A DNA stretch of 64,000 bases from JAEUIZ01 sp046155605 (GTDB lineage: Bacteria > Planctomycetota > Phycisphaerae > Phycisphaerales > UBA1924). The stretch lies in the NCBI GenBank assembly GCA_046155605.1, contig JBJXFQ010000002.1, positions 62,001 through 126,000 on the forward strand, written 5' to 3'. Shown one piece after another: positions 40,006 to 47,692 of the stretch. Every line of letters starts with the position of its first letter. The stretch's first letter is position 1. Below the pieces are notes generated by a model, which worked only from the letters and a program-made list of their open reading frames with translations, was not told the origin of the DNA and did not search any database. Both the position numbers and the translations under genes were made by a program.

Positions 40006-42348
40006 TTATCCCCGTCCGCCGCCGCCCCCCCGAGGACCGCGGTCGCCACCTCCGCCGCGCCGTGGCCCGCGATCGCCGCCGCCACCGCGCCGCGGGCCGC
40101 GATCGCCACCGCCTCCGTGGCCCCCGCCCTCACCGCCGCGATACTCACCCTCGCCGCCGCCGCCCTCGCCCCCGCCCGGCGCGTCGGCATAGACCGGTGC
40201 CGGCGCACCGCCCTCGCCCGCCATCGCGGCCTTGCGGCTCAACTTGATGCGCCCCTGATCGTCGATCAAAATCACCTTCACCTTGATCATGTCACCGATC
40301 CGCACCACGTCCGAGACACTCTTGACGTAGCCGTCCGCCAACTCGGAGATGTGGCACATGCCGTCGGTGCCCGGGGCCAACTCGACAAACGCGCCAAAGT
40401 CCTTCGTGCTCACGACCTTGCCCGTGTAGATCGTCCCGACCTTGATCTCCTCGCACAGCGCCTCGACCTCGGCCCGCGCGCCCGCGATCGCATCGCCGTT
40501 GGGCGCGGCGATCATCACCGTCCCGTCGTCCTCCACGTCGATCGTCACGCCGTACTTCTCCTGCAGCCCGCGGATCATCTTCCCGCCAGGCCCGATCAGT
40601 TTGCCGATCTTCTCCGGGTCGATCTTCAGCGTGATCAGACGCGGAGCCAGCGGCGAGATCTCGGGCCGCGGCGCGGCGATGATCGTCTCCATCGTCTCGA
40701 TGATGTTCAGCCGTCCGACGCGAGCCTGCTCCAGAATCCGCTCGACCTGCTCGAGCGTCAGCCCGCGGGCCTTGAGGTCCAACTGAATGCCGGTGATCCC
40801 CTCGCGCGTCCCCGCCACCTTGAAGTCCATGTCGCCGAAGAAGTCCTCCTCGCCGATGATGTCCGTCACGAACAACTCGTGCTGGTCGTTGTCATCGGCA
40901 AATCGGCCTACGCTGATCCCCGCGCACGTCCCCTTCACCGGCACGCCCGCGTCCATGAGCGCCAGGCACCCGCCGCAGACCGACGCCATCGATGACGAGC
41001 CGTTGCTCTCGGTGATGTCCGACACGACGCGGATCGTGTACGGGAACTCCTCCGGGCTCGGCAGGATGCCCATCAGCGACCGCTCCGCCAGCGCGCCGTG
41101 ACCGATCTCACGCCGGCCCGGTCCCGTGATCCGCTTCGCCTCGCCCGTGGCGAATGGGGGAAAGTTGTAGTGCAACGTGAACTTCTTCGAATACTCGGGA
41201 ATCAGCCCGTCGATGATCTGCTCGTCCTTTGCCGTGCCCAGCGTACACGACACCAGCGACTGCGTCTCCCCGCGCTGGAAGAGCGACGAGCCGTGCGTCC
41301 TCGCGAACACGCCGACCTGCCCGGTGATCTGGCGGATCTCGGTCGGCCCGCGACCGTCGGCCCGGCTCCCGCTCTCCACAATCAGCCGCCGCGTCACCTT
41401 CTCCTCGAGCCGGCGGAACGCCTCCTTCGCCTGCACGCGACGCTTCAGCGACTCGGCATACTGCCCGTACGTCCCGTCGAGTTTCAGCGCGAACTTCTCA
41501 TCGAGCACCTTCGTCCGAAGGGCATCCACGGCCTGATGCCGCGCCTGCTTGCCGGGAATCTTTCGGGCGGCGGTCATCTCGCGCTCCGCCGCCGCCTTCA
41601 CCGTCGCGACGACATCGTCGGCCGGGAGCGCCAGCGTTCCGATGACCTTCTCCTTCCCGACCTTGGCGACCAGTTCATTGATGAGTTCGAGCGTCTCCCG
41701 AACCTGGCCATAGCCGAACTCGATCGCGGCATGGACGTCCGCCTCGCCCACCTCGGCCGCGCCCACCTCGATCATGTTGATCCCGTCCTTGTGCCCGGCG
41801 AGCACGAGATCGAGATCGGAATAATCCATCTGCGTCACGGTTGGATTGATGACGAACCGCGTGCCGTCGTCGGTGTGGATTCGCGCGACGCGGACGGTCG
41901 CCGTCGGGCCTTCAAAGGGGGCATCGCTGATGGCCAGCGCCGCCGAGGCCGCCGTGCCCGCGAGCACGTCCGTGTCGTTCTCGCCGTCGTGGCTCATCAC
42001 CCAGACCTGCACCTGGATCTCGTCGATGAAGCCGTCGGGAAAGAGCGGCCGGATCGGGCGGTCGATCATCCGCATCGTGAGCGTCTCCTTCTCGTTCGGA
42101 GCGCCCTCCCGCTTGCGGAACCCGCCGGGAAACTTGCCCGCGGCCGAGGTCTTCTCGCGGTAGTCCACCGTCAGCGGAAAGAAGTCGAGTCCCTCGCGCG
42201 GGGCCGCACGGACCACCGTCGCGATGACCGTGCTGCCCGCGTAACTCGCCATCACCGCCGCGTGACACAACTTGCCGACCAGCCCCGTCTCGAGCACGAG
42301 CATCCGGCCGCCGATTTCTCTCTCAACGCGAGTCGTTCCCAATGCCAT
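40006..42348 (-). CDS. pnp: Polyribonucleotide nucleotidyltransferase (PNPase) with Gly/Arg-rich tail
   Basis: A 780-residue phosphorolytic 3'-5' exoribonuclease. Two RNase PH domains are seen (first MALGTTRVEREIGGRMLVLETG; second with FARTHGSSLFQRGETQ and the catalytic DITESNGSSSMASVCGG), then a KH domain (KLIGPGGKMIRGLQ) and an S1 domain (GKVVSTKDFGAFVELAPGTDG). The final ~50 residues are Gly-rich with repeated GGGGDRGPRR units, a disordered RNA-binding-type tail absent in E. coli PNPase. The ATG at 42348 with GGAAGGG upstream is the start. It follows rpsO in the usual rpsO-pnp order. Confidence 0.97.
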   Translation of the reverse strand: MALGTTRVEREIGGRMLVLETGLVGKLCHAAVMASYAGSTVIATVVRAAPREGLDFFPLTVDYREKTSAAGKFPGGFRKREGAPNEKETLTMRMIDRPIRPLFPDGFIDEIQVQVWVMSHDGENDTDVLAGTAASAALAISDAPFEGPTATVRVARIHTDDGTRFVINPTVTQMDYSDLDLVLAGHKDGINMIEVGAAEVGEADVHAAIEFGYGQVRETLELINELVAKVGKEKVIGTLALPADDVVATVKAAAEREMTAARKIPGKQARHQAVDALRTKVLDEKFALKLDGTYGQYAESLKRRVQAKEAFRRLEEKVTRRLIVESGSRADGRGPTEIRQITGQVGVFARTHGSSLFQRGETQSLVSCTLGTAKDEQIIDGLIPEYSKKFTLHYNFPPFATGEAKRITGPGRREIGHGALAERSLMGILPSPEEFPYTIRVVSDITESNGSSSMASVCGGCLALMDAGVPVKGTCAGISVGRFADDNDQHELFVTDIIGEEDFFGDMDFKVAGTREGITGIQLDLKARGLTLEQVERILEQARVGRLNIIETMETIIAAPRPEISPLAPRLITLKIDPEKIGKLIGPGGKMIRGLQEKYGVTIDVEDDGTVMIAAPNGDAIAGARAEVEALCEEIKVGTIYTGKVVSTKDFGAFVELAPGTDGMCHISELADGYVKSVSDVVRIGDMIKVKVILIDDQGRIKLSRKAAMAGEGGAPAPVYADAPGGGEGGGGEGEYRGGEGGGHGGGGDRGPRRGGGGDRGPRRGGGGDRGPRGGGGGRG

Positions 42349-42565
42349 CTGTAGCCCTTCCGTTTGCGTGCCACCGTTCAGCCGCTGTGTGCTGACCAGG
42401 GCAACTGTGCTCCACCCGCGCTCGCCGAGAATCGGCCGCGCGTCCGGGCACTCATATTCAGGGCTTGACCCTTGCCCCCAGTGGGCTCCAGAGGCAGAAG
42501 ACAAGTGGCAGGCTCTCAGTGGGCACCAGCCTCACGACCGGTGCGGCTCGTCGCACGAAACTGCC

Positions 42566-42594
42566 GCTTGTCCACTGCCACCGGCAGGACAAGC
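42566..42594 (-). other. Long hairpin between rpsO and pnp
   Basis: GCTTGTCC (42566-42573) pairs with GGACAAGC (42587-42594), and inside TGCC (42576-42579) with GGCA (42583-42586), loop ACC, with an AC bulge. In E. coli an RNase III-cut stem in this interval controls pnp; whether this hairpin does the same is inference. It also resembles the dispersed palindromes of the window. Confidence 0.5.
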
Positions 42595-42604
42595 ACCTCA
42601 AAAG

Positions 42605-42628
42605 CAAAGCGAGCGCCGTCTCCGGCGC
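42605..42628 (-). terminator. Weak terminator or attenuator after rpsO
   Basis: On the minus strand GCGCCG (42628-42623), loop GAGA, CGGCGC (42618-42613), followed by TCGCTTTGCTTTTGAG. The T-tract is interrupted, so read-through into pnp is likely, in keeping with an rpsO-pnp operon. Confidence 0.5.
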
Positions 42629-42635
42629 CCGACGC

Positions 42636-42905
42636 TTACTTCCTCAGCCCAAGACGCGCGATCACGCCCAGGTAACTCTCGCGGTTCGTCTGTGACAGAT
42701 ATCGCAGCAGCCGGTTGCGCCGGCCGACCATCAGGATCAGCCCGCGACGGCTGTGATGGTCTTTCAGATGCTCCTTCAGATGCTCCGCCAGAGCATTGAT
42801 CTTCTCGGTCAGCATCGCGACCTGCACCTCCGGCGAGCCCGTGTCCGTGTCGTGGGTCCGGTAATCCGCGACAACTTGCTTCCGGCGTTCTAGAGCGATG
42901 GCCAT
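42636..42905 (-). CDS. rpsO: 30S ribosomal protein S15
   Basis: An 89-residue uS15: the HDTDTGSPEVQVAMLTEKINAL and HHSRRGLILMVGRRNRLLRYL blocks are the family signatures, and the length is exact. The start ATG is at 42905; a longer frame upstream is leader sequence. S15 binds 16S rRNA early in small-subunit assembly. It forms an operon with pnp downstream. Confidence 0.98.
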   Translation of the reverse strand: MAIALERRKQVVADYRTHDTDTGSPEVQVAMLTEKINALAEHLKEHLKDHHSRRGLILMVGRRNRLLRYLSQTNRESYLGVIARLGLRK

Positions 42906-43205
42906 GCGTGCGAATGCCTCTTGCTGGGGACTGCTGGAACCGGACACCCTCCGCCAGAGTGTCCACACCGACGCCAACTGTATACGCTGCCATCGGGACG
43001 ATCAAACGCAAGCCATTTGAGCCGATCGCGCGAGCGATCGGAACGTGCCACGGACCTCGCACCGGAGGTCGTCCTCCCGGGTACATCGACGGTCCCCGTC
43101 GATTCTTCGCTTTCTCGTCGCGCCACGAACCTCGCCATGGATGTCCGTGCGGCCATCTCGTCACCCGCCAACGATTCGTCGTCCGCACCTGCATACCAGC
43201 CACAC
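42906..43205. repeat. Intergenic region with several dispersed palindromes
   Basis: Divergent spacer without a gene. It holds CCGATCGC-GCGA-GCGATCGG (43022-43041), then GTGC with CACGGACCTCG..GAGGTC (about 43045-43072), then CCGGGTACATCGACGGTCCC through 43104, which is the reverse complement of the element at 161-187 with one mismatch, and a decayed CACGAACCTCG..TCCGTG copy (about 43123-43150). Confidence 0.68.
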
Positions 43206-43820
43206 ATGACCATTCCTCCACGCACCCACAACGGACTCCGTCGCATTGGCAAATGGACGTGGATCCTCGGGCTGGGGTATTGGGCCGCCTCGCTCTGCTT
43301 GTTCCAAGCCCGCTATGACGGCGATTTACTCTCGGTCTGCATGCGCGACGGCTACTTCGCAGCGTATTGGGGCGGAGACTGGTGCTCACGCGCCCTCGAT
43401 GAGTATCAATGCGAAACATGGCCGATCCTCAGGCAAGCTACTTGGACGACGCAGTTTTCATCGATCGCTGTGGAACGGGGGTGGCACCTCCGTGGTCCGG
43501 CTCAGTTGCTGTCAAGATACCAGTTGCAGCGCATTGCCGCTGAGCCTCAACGACTTGGATTCTTTCTTCCCGCGACAGGCGTATGTGTTTGGGGCAAAAT
43601 CCGCTACCTCGGCATTCCAATGTGGCCATTGGTGACCGTCGGCGGCATGCTTCACGCCTACGCAGCCCTCAAGACCCGTCGCCACGATGCCGCCCACTGC
43701 TCACGCTGCGGCTACTCGCTCACCGGCCTCGCCGCCGACGCCGTCTGCCCCGAATGCGGCACAAGTCACGCCGACTCCGACCGTGTGGCCTCGGATAGCG
43801 CGGCTCGGAACATCGCCTGA
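43206..43820 (+). CDS. Membrane protein with C-terminal zinc ribbon, planctomycete type
   Basis: A 204-residue protein. One hydrophobic segment near the N-terminus (WTWILGLGYWAASLCLF), a ~110-residue middle, another hydrophobic stretch (YLGIPMWPLVTVGGMLHAYAALK) and a C-terminal CSRCGYSLTGLAADAVCPECG, the CxxCGY-L-GL...CPECG ribbon found at the ends of many Phycisphaerae membrane proteins. Function is unknown. The ATG at 43206 is used; the longer upstream frame crosses palindromic repeats. No clear ribosome-binding site. Confidence 0.65.
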   Translation: MTIPPRTHNGLRRIGKWTWILGLGYWAASLCLFQARYDGDLLSVCMRDGYFAAYWGGDWCSRALDEYQCETWPILRQATWTTQFSSIAVERGWHLRGPAQLLSRYQLQRIAAEPQRLGFFLPATGVCVWGKIRYLGIPMWPLVTVGGMLHAYAALKTRRHDAAHCSRCGYSLTGLAADAVCPECGTSHADSDRVASDSAARNIA

Positions 43821-43861
43821 CGCCCGCACGCTCCGAATAGCATCGCCACCGGAGGTGCGTC

Positions 43862-44251
43862 CTGCCCGATCCCTGCGCCTGTCTGAGCGACGATGCTGCC
43901 GCGGCGTTCCAAGTGCTCCGCCGCGCGGTCGTCATCGACACGCTCATCGACGAGTCGCATTTCATCGTCAGCACGCGCTGCTGTCGCCACTGCGGGCGGA
44001 TGTACCTCTGGATTTTCACCGAGCAGGTCGATTGGGCCGACAGCGACGATCCGCAGGCCTGGATGTGCGTGCCGCTCGAGTTGCCCGAGATCGATCTCTT
44101 GCGCACGCAGGCACGCTCCGCGCCCGTCGATGAGGCGTTCCTGCTCGGCCTGGGCATCCGCCGACGAATGCTCACGCGGCGTTGTCCGAAGGGCGCGCCC
44201 GAGACCATCGCGTGGGCGGTGCGCGACCTGTGCATCCTGCCGCACGATTGA
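43862..44251 (+). CDS. Small cysteine-containing protein, unknown function, possible CTG start
   Basis: A ~129-residue soluble protein. VSTRCCRHCGRMYLWIFTEQVDW holds a CxxC-type pair that may bind zinc. No known family was recognised. The frame is open from a TAG at 43838, and between it and GTG 43913 there is no ATG. GGAGG at 43851-43855 stands 6 bases before a CTG (43862), which would add PDPCACLSDDAAAAFQ to the N-terminus. The strong site favours this rare start; GTG at 43913 (112 residues) is the fallback. Confidence 0.55.
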   Translation: MPDPCACLSDDAAAAFQVLRRAVVIDTLIDESHFIVSTRCCRHCGRMYLWIFTEQVDWADSDDPQAWMCVPLELPEIDLLRTQARSAPVDEAFLLGLGIRRRMLTRRCPKGAPETIAWAVRDLCILPHD

Positions 44252-44263
44252 GCGGTCGGGTGC

Positions 44264-44292
44264 CATCAGTCCGACGCTTCGTTGGACTGATG
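44264..44292. repeat. Dispersed palindrome CATCAGTCC/GGACTGATG
   Basis: GTGC, then CATCAGTCC (44264-44272), GACG-CTT-CGTT core, GGACTGATG (44284-44292). It is the reverse-orientation form of the stem / CG-AAG-CG / stem / GCAC element seen at 12068, 52520 and 54566, with a different stem sequence. It lies between two plus-strand genes. Confidence 0.65.
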
Positions 44293-44332
44293 CGCCGCCT
44301 CGAAGCGACCACTGCCGCGTAGCATCGCCGCG

Positions 44333-47300
44333 ATGCTCCCCGATCGTCTCCTCGCCGCCGCCGCTCGCCTGCCGATCTTCGCCGCTGCCGTGCCGCTCGC
44401 CGTTGAAGTCCACCAATCCGCCGATCCGATTCCTCTCGCCGATGCCGAGCGTGCCGACTATCGCCCCGCCTCGGCAGGCTGGCGGTGGGGGCCGGTCTGG
44501 TCGAGCGCGTGGTTTCGCCTCTGGGGCCGCGTGCCCGCATCCATGCTCGGCCGGCGCACCCACCTCCGTTTCTCCAGCGGTACCGAGGCCCTCCTCTGGC
44601 TCGACGGTGCGCCCTTCCACGGCCTCGACGACAACCATACCCTCGTCCCGCTTCCCAGTTCCTTGCTCTCTCACGGCCGACTTCAACTCCTGATCCACGC
44701 CGAGTGCATCCGCCCGCTCGGCGCGACGACGTTTTTCTGGGATTCGCCCGCGGAGCACCAACGCTGGGCCGAGCCGGACCCCGGTCGCCTCAACTTCGCC
44801 GAACTTGTCGTCATCGATGATGCGGCTGATCGACTCCGCGTGTTGCTCGAGTTCGTCGCCGACCTGCTGAAACTCGACGCCCCACGCGACGCCTCCCGAG
44901 CCGGTCGGTGCATCTCTGGAGCCGATCGCGCGAGCGATCGGGACTCACTCGCCGACGCTGCCGAGCGTGCCCTTTCGCTCCTCGATCGCCCCGCCGAAGC
45001 CGCCGCTCTCCTCGAATCCGCCATGAAGTTGCATCCGCCGCCGCCCGGCCCGCGCACCCACTGCCTCGCCGTCGGCCACGCCCACATCGATACCGCGTGG
45101 CTCTGGACCACCGCGCACACCCGCCGCAAGTGCCTCCGCACGTTCTCCACCGCGCTGCAACTGATGCACGAGGACGCGGCCTTCCGCTTCACCTGCACCC
45201 AGCCGCAACTCTACCAATGGCTCGAGGCCGAGAGCCCCGGGCTCTTCGCGCGCATCGCCCAGCGCGTTCGCGACGGCCGCTGGGAGGGTGCCGGCGGCGG
45301 CGCGATGTGGATCGAGCCCGATTGCAACATCCCCAGCGGCGAATCGCTGGTCCGCCAGATTCTCCACGCGCGCGCCTACTGGCAATCCAAGTTCCCCGAC
45401 ATCGCGCCGCCGACGTGCCTCTTTCTTCCCGACACCTTCGGCTTTCCGGCAACGCTTCCGCAGATTATCGCGCAGGCCGGCCTCACCACATTCATCACCA
45501 ACAAACTAGCCTGGAACGACACGAACAAGTTTCCCTACTCCTCCTTTCTCTGGCGCGGGCTCGACGGCACCGAAGTCCTCAGCCACTGCACGCCCGGCCA
45601 CGAATACAACGCCACCAACACGCCGCGCGAACTCCGCCGCGCCCACGATAACCTCTGTCGTTCGCCTTTCACCGACTCGTGCCTTGATGCCGCGTTGCCT
45701 CCATGCCTCTCTTCTTTCCTGCAACCATTCGGGTTCGGCGACGGCGGCGGTGGCCCAACCTCTGACACGCTCCAACGCATCCATCTCGCCAACGCCTGTC
45801 CCGCGTTGCCCGCAATCGCGCAGGGCACCATCCGCCAGTTCTGCGATGCCCTTCACGCCGCACGCCGCGACTACGGGTTGCTCGGCCGCTCGCTCCCCGT
45901 CCACGCCGGTGACCTCTATCTCGAGCGCCATCGCGGCACCTACACCACGCAGCAGTGGCTGAAGCGATCCAACCGCCGCGCCGAGCAGCGGCTCCGCATC
46001 GCCGAGTGGCTACTCGCCGCCGGGCCGGGTGATGCCCCGCCCTCGGCTGATGAGCGTGGCGTCCTCGATGAGGCCTGGAAACTGCTCCTGCTCAACCAGT
46101 TCCACGACATCTTGCCGGGGTCGTCGATCGGCGCTGTATATAAGGACTCTCGGCGTGAGATGGCGGTGGTCGATGCCGTCGCCGGGAACCTGATTCGAGC
46201 CGGGAGCGAGCGCTGGGCCTTTGCGCTCAACGGCGGCACGCCGCTCGTCTTCAACCCTGCTTCGTCGCCGCGATCGGGCGTTGCCGAGCATGAGGGTGCG
46301 CTCGTCTTTGTCCGCGACGTGCCGGCGATTGGTGTCTCGCGGGTACCTCGCGCCTCCGGTACGGCCTTGGACATCGCTTCGGCGCGCGCCGATGGTCATG
46401 TCCTTTCCAACAGCGTGATTCGTGCGGCTATCGATGCTGCGGGTCGGGTGAGCAGTCTGCGGCAGGTGCGGCGGGATGGGAGGCTCGGACCGGAGGTGTG
46501 CGCGCGCGGCGGGACGTGCCACGTGGCACTCTACACCGACACGCCGCGGCATTGGGAGGCGTGGGACATCGACCTCGATCATGCGCGCACGCGGCGGGTT
46601 CTCAGCGGCGCGGCGGCACGGGTGGAAGTGGTGGAGCGCGGGCCGCTGCGCGCGGCGATCGAGGTCGAGCGGCCGCTCGGGCGCGCGAGCCGGATGGTGA
46701 TGCGGTATTCGCTGGATGCCGGCTCACCGCGGCTGGACGTGCGCTGCCGAGTGGATTGGCGCGAGTCGCGGACGCTGCTGCGGGTGCTGTTTCCGTCGGC
46801 AGCGCGGTCGGACGCGGCGACGACGGAGGTGCAGTTCGGGCATGTGCGTCGGGCGCTACGCGCGCGCACACGGCATGATCGGGCGCGGTTCGAGGTGTGC
46901 GCGCAGCGATGGGCGGATGTGTCCGACGCGCGCGGTTCGGGCGGCGTCGGTCTGGCGGTGTTGAATCGAGGAATCTATGGGCACAGTTGCCTGGATGGCG
47001 TTCTGGGGTTGACGCTGTTGCGCGGGACGCGGTTTCCCGATCCGGAAGCGGACATCGGCGAGCAGGAGTTGGAGTTTGCGCTCATGCCTCATGGTGGTGA
47101 TTGGCGAGCGGCGGGCGTTGATCGGGAGGCCGAGGCGTACAACGCGCCGCTGTTTGTCGCGGGAAGCGGCGTGGCGAGCGGCGATGAATCCGAGGGCAAG
47201 AGGAACATGCGCGATGGCGCGTCGTGGGCAGCGTTGAGGATCGAGGTCGACGGGCCGGCGCGCGTCGAGGTGGTGGCGATCAAGCCGGCAGAGCGGGGCA

Positions 47301-47512
47301 CGGGGTTCGTCATGCGGCTGGTGGAGACGGGCGGCCTAGGCGGTGTGGCGCGGGTGAAGTGGAAGGTGCGCGTCGGCGGGGTGCGGGCCGTGGATCTGAT
47401 GGAGAGGCCGATGGAGTTTGACGGGCTGCGGCACGAGGATGGGGTGACGATGGTGCCGATGGGGCCGTTCAGGATCGTGAGTTTGATGGTGGAAGAAGGC
47501 ATGAAGGCATGA
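44333..47512 (+). CDS. Alpha-mannosidase, glycoside hydrolase family 38
   Basis: A 1059-residue GH38 enzyme expected to cleave terminal alpha-mannose from glycans, retaining configuration. The catalytic N-terminal half has GHAHIDTAWLW (zinc ligands H, D), FLPDTFGFPATLPQI (nucleophile Asp) and LLLNQFHDILPGSSI. A C-terminal beta-sandwich follows. Two stretches look repeat-derived: GADRASDRDS (codons over 44919-44942, the CCGATCGC palindrome) and FTDSCLDAALPPCLSSFLQ (about 45670-45725, reverse complement of GGCATGAGG-type repeat). Third-position usage moves from C-rich to G-rich at about 46.1-46.4 kb within the gene. No signal peptide is visible. First gene of the mannose-glycan locus. Confidence 0.93.
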   Translation: MLPDRLLAAAARLPIFAAAVPLAVEVHQSADPIPLADAERADYRPASAGWRWGPVWSSAWFRLWGRVPASMLGRRTHLRFSSGTEALLWLDGAPFHGLDDNHTLVPLPSSLLSHGRLQLLIHAECIRPLGATTFFWDSPAEHQRWAEPDPGRLNFAELVVIDDAADRLRVLLEFVADLLKLDAPRDASRAGRCISGADRASDRDSLADAAERALSLLDRPAEAAALLESAMKLHPPPPGPRTHCLAVGHAHIDTAWLWTTAHTRRKCLRTFSTALQLMHEDAAFRFTCTQPQLYQWLEAESPGLFARIAQRVRDGRWEGAGGGAMWIEPDCNIPSGESLVRQILHARAYWQSKFPDIAPPTCLFLPDTFGFPATLPQIIAQAGLTTFITNKLAWNDTNKFPYSSFLWRGLDGTEVLSHCTPGHEYNATNTPRELRRAHDNLCRSPFTDSCLDAALPPCLSSFLQPFGFGDGGGGPTSDTLQRIHLANACPALPAIAQGTIRQFCDALHAARRDYGLLGRSLPVHAGDLYLERHRGTYTTQQWLKRSNRRAEQRLRIAEWLLAAGPGDAPPSADERGVLDEAWKLLLLNQFHDILPGSSIGAVYKDSRREMAVVDAVAGNLIRAGSERWAFALNGGTPLVFNPASSPRSGVAEHEGALVFVRDVPAIGVSRVPRASGTALDIASARADGHVLSNSVIRAAIDAAGRVSSLRQVRRDGRLGPEVCARGGTCHVALYTDTPRHWEAWDIDLDHARTRRVLSGAAARVEVVERGPLRAAIEVERPLGRASRMVMRYSLDAGSPRLDVRCRVDWRESRTLLRVLFPSAARSDAATTEVQFGHVRRALRARTRHDRARFEVCAQRWADVSDARGSGGVGLAVLNRGIYGHSCLDGVLGLTLLRGTRFPDPEADIGEQELEFALMPHGGDWRAAGVDREAEAYNAPLFVAGSGVASGDESEGKRNMRDGASWAALRIEVDGPARVEVVAIKPAERGTGFVMRLVETGGLGGVARVKWKVRVGGVRAVDLMERPMEFDGLRHEDGVTMVPMGPFRIVSLMVEEGMKA
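44919..44942. repeat. Dispersed palindrome inside the alpha-mannosidase coding region
   Basis: GAGCCGATCGCGCGAGCGAT plus CGG is identical to the intergenic copy at 43019-43041 and close to 47603-47622. Here it is read in frame as GADRASDRD, between the N-terminal domain and the catalytic domain. Confidence 0.7.
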
Positions 47513-47666
47513 AGGCATGAAGGCATGAAGGCATGAGGCATCGAGGCATGAGGCATCGAGGCAGGAAGGCACGGAGGCGCGAGGGCAGGGAGGCAGGAAG
47601 CACCGATCGCTTGCGCGATCGGCCAGGCGCTGAGCACCGACCGTGCGGCGCCACGGTCGGTGGCAC
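47506..47666. repeat. Tandem GGCATGAA repeats plus two palindromes
   Basis: At the end of the alpha-mannosidase gene a run of 8-9-base units (AAGGCATGA, then GAGGCATCG variants) extends to about 47600. It is followed by CCGATCGC-TTGC-GCGATCGG (47603-47622) and CACCGACCGTG (47635-47645) paired with CACGGTCGGTG (47652-47662) and GCAC. The same GGCATCGAGGCA style occurs at 53440-53560. Confidence 0.72.
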
Positions 47667-47692
47667 GAAGAGGCGGGCAGTATCATGGCGCG

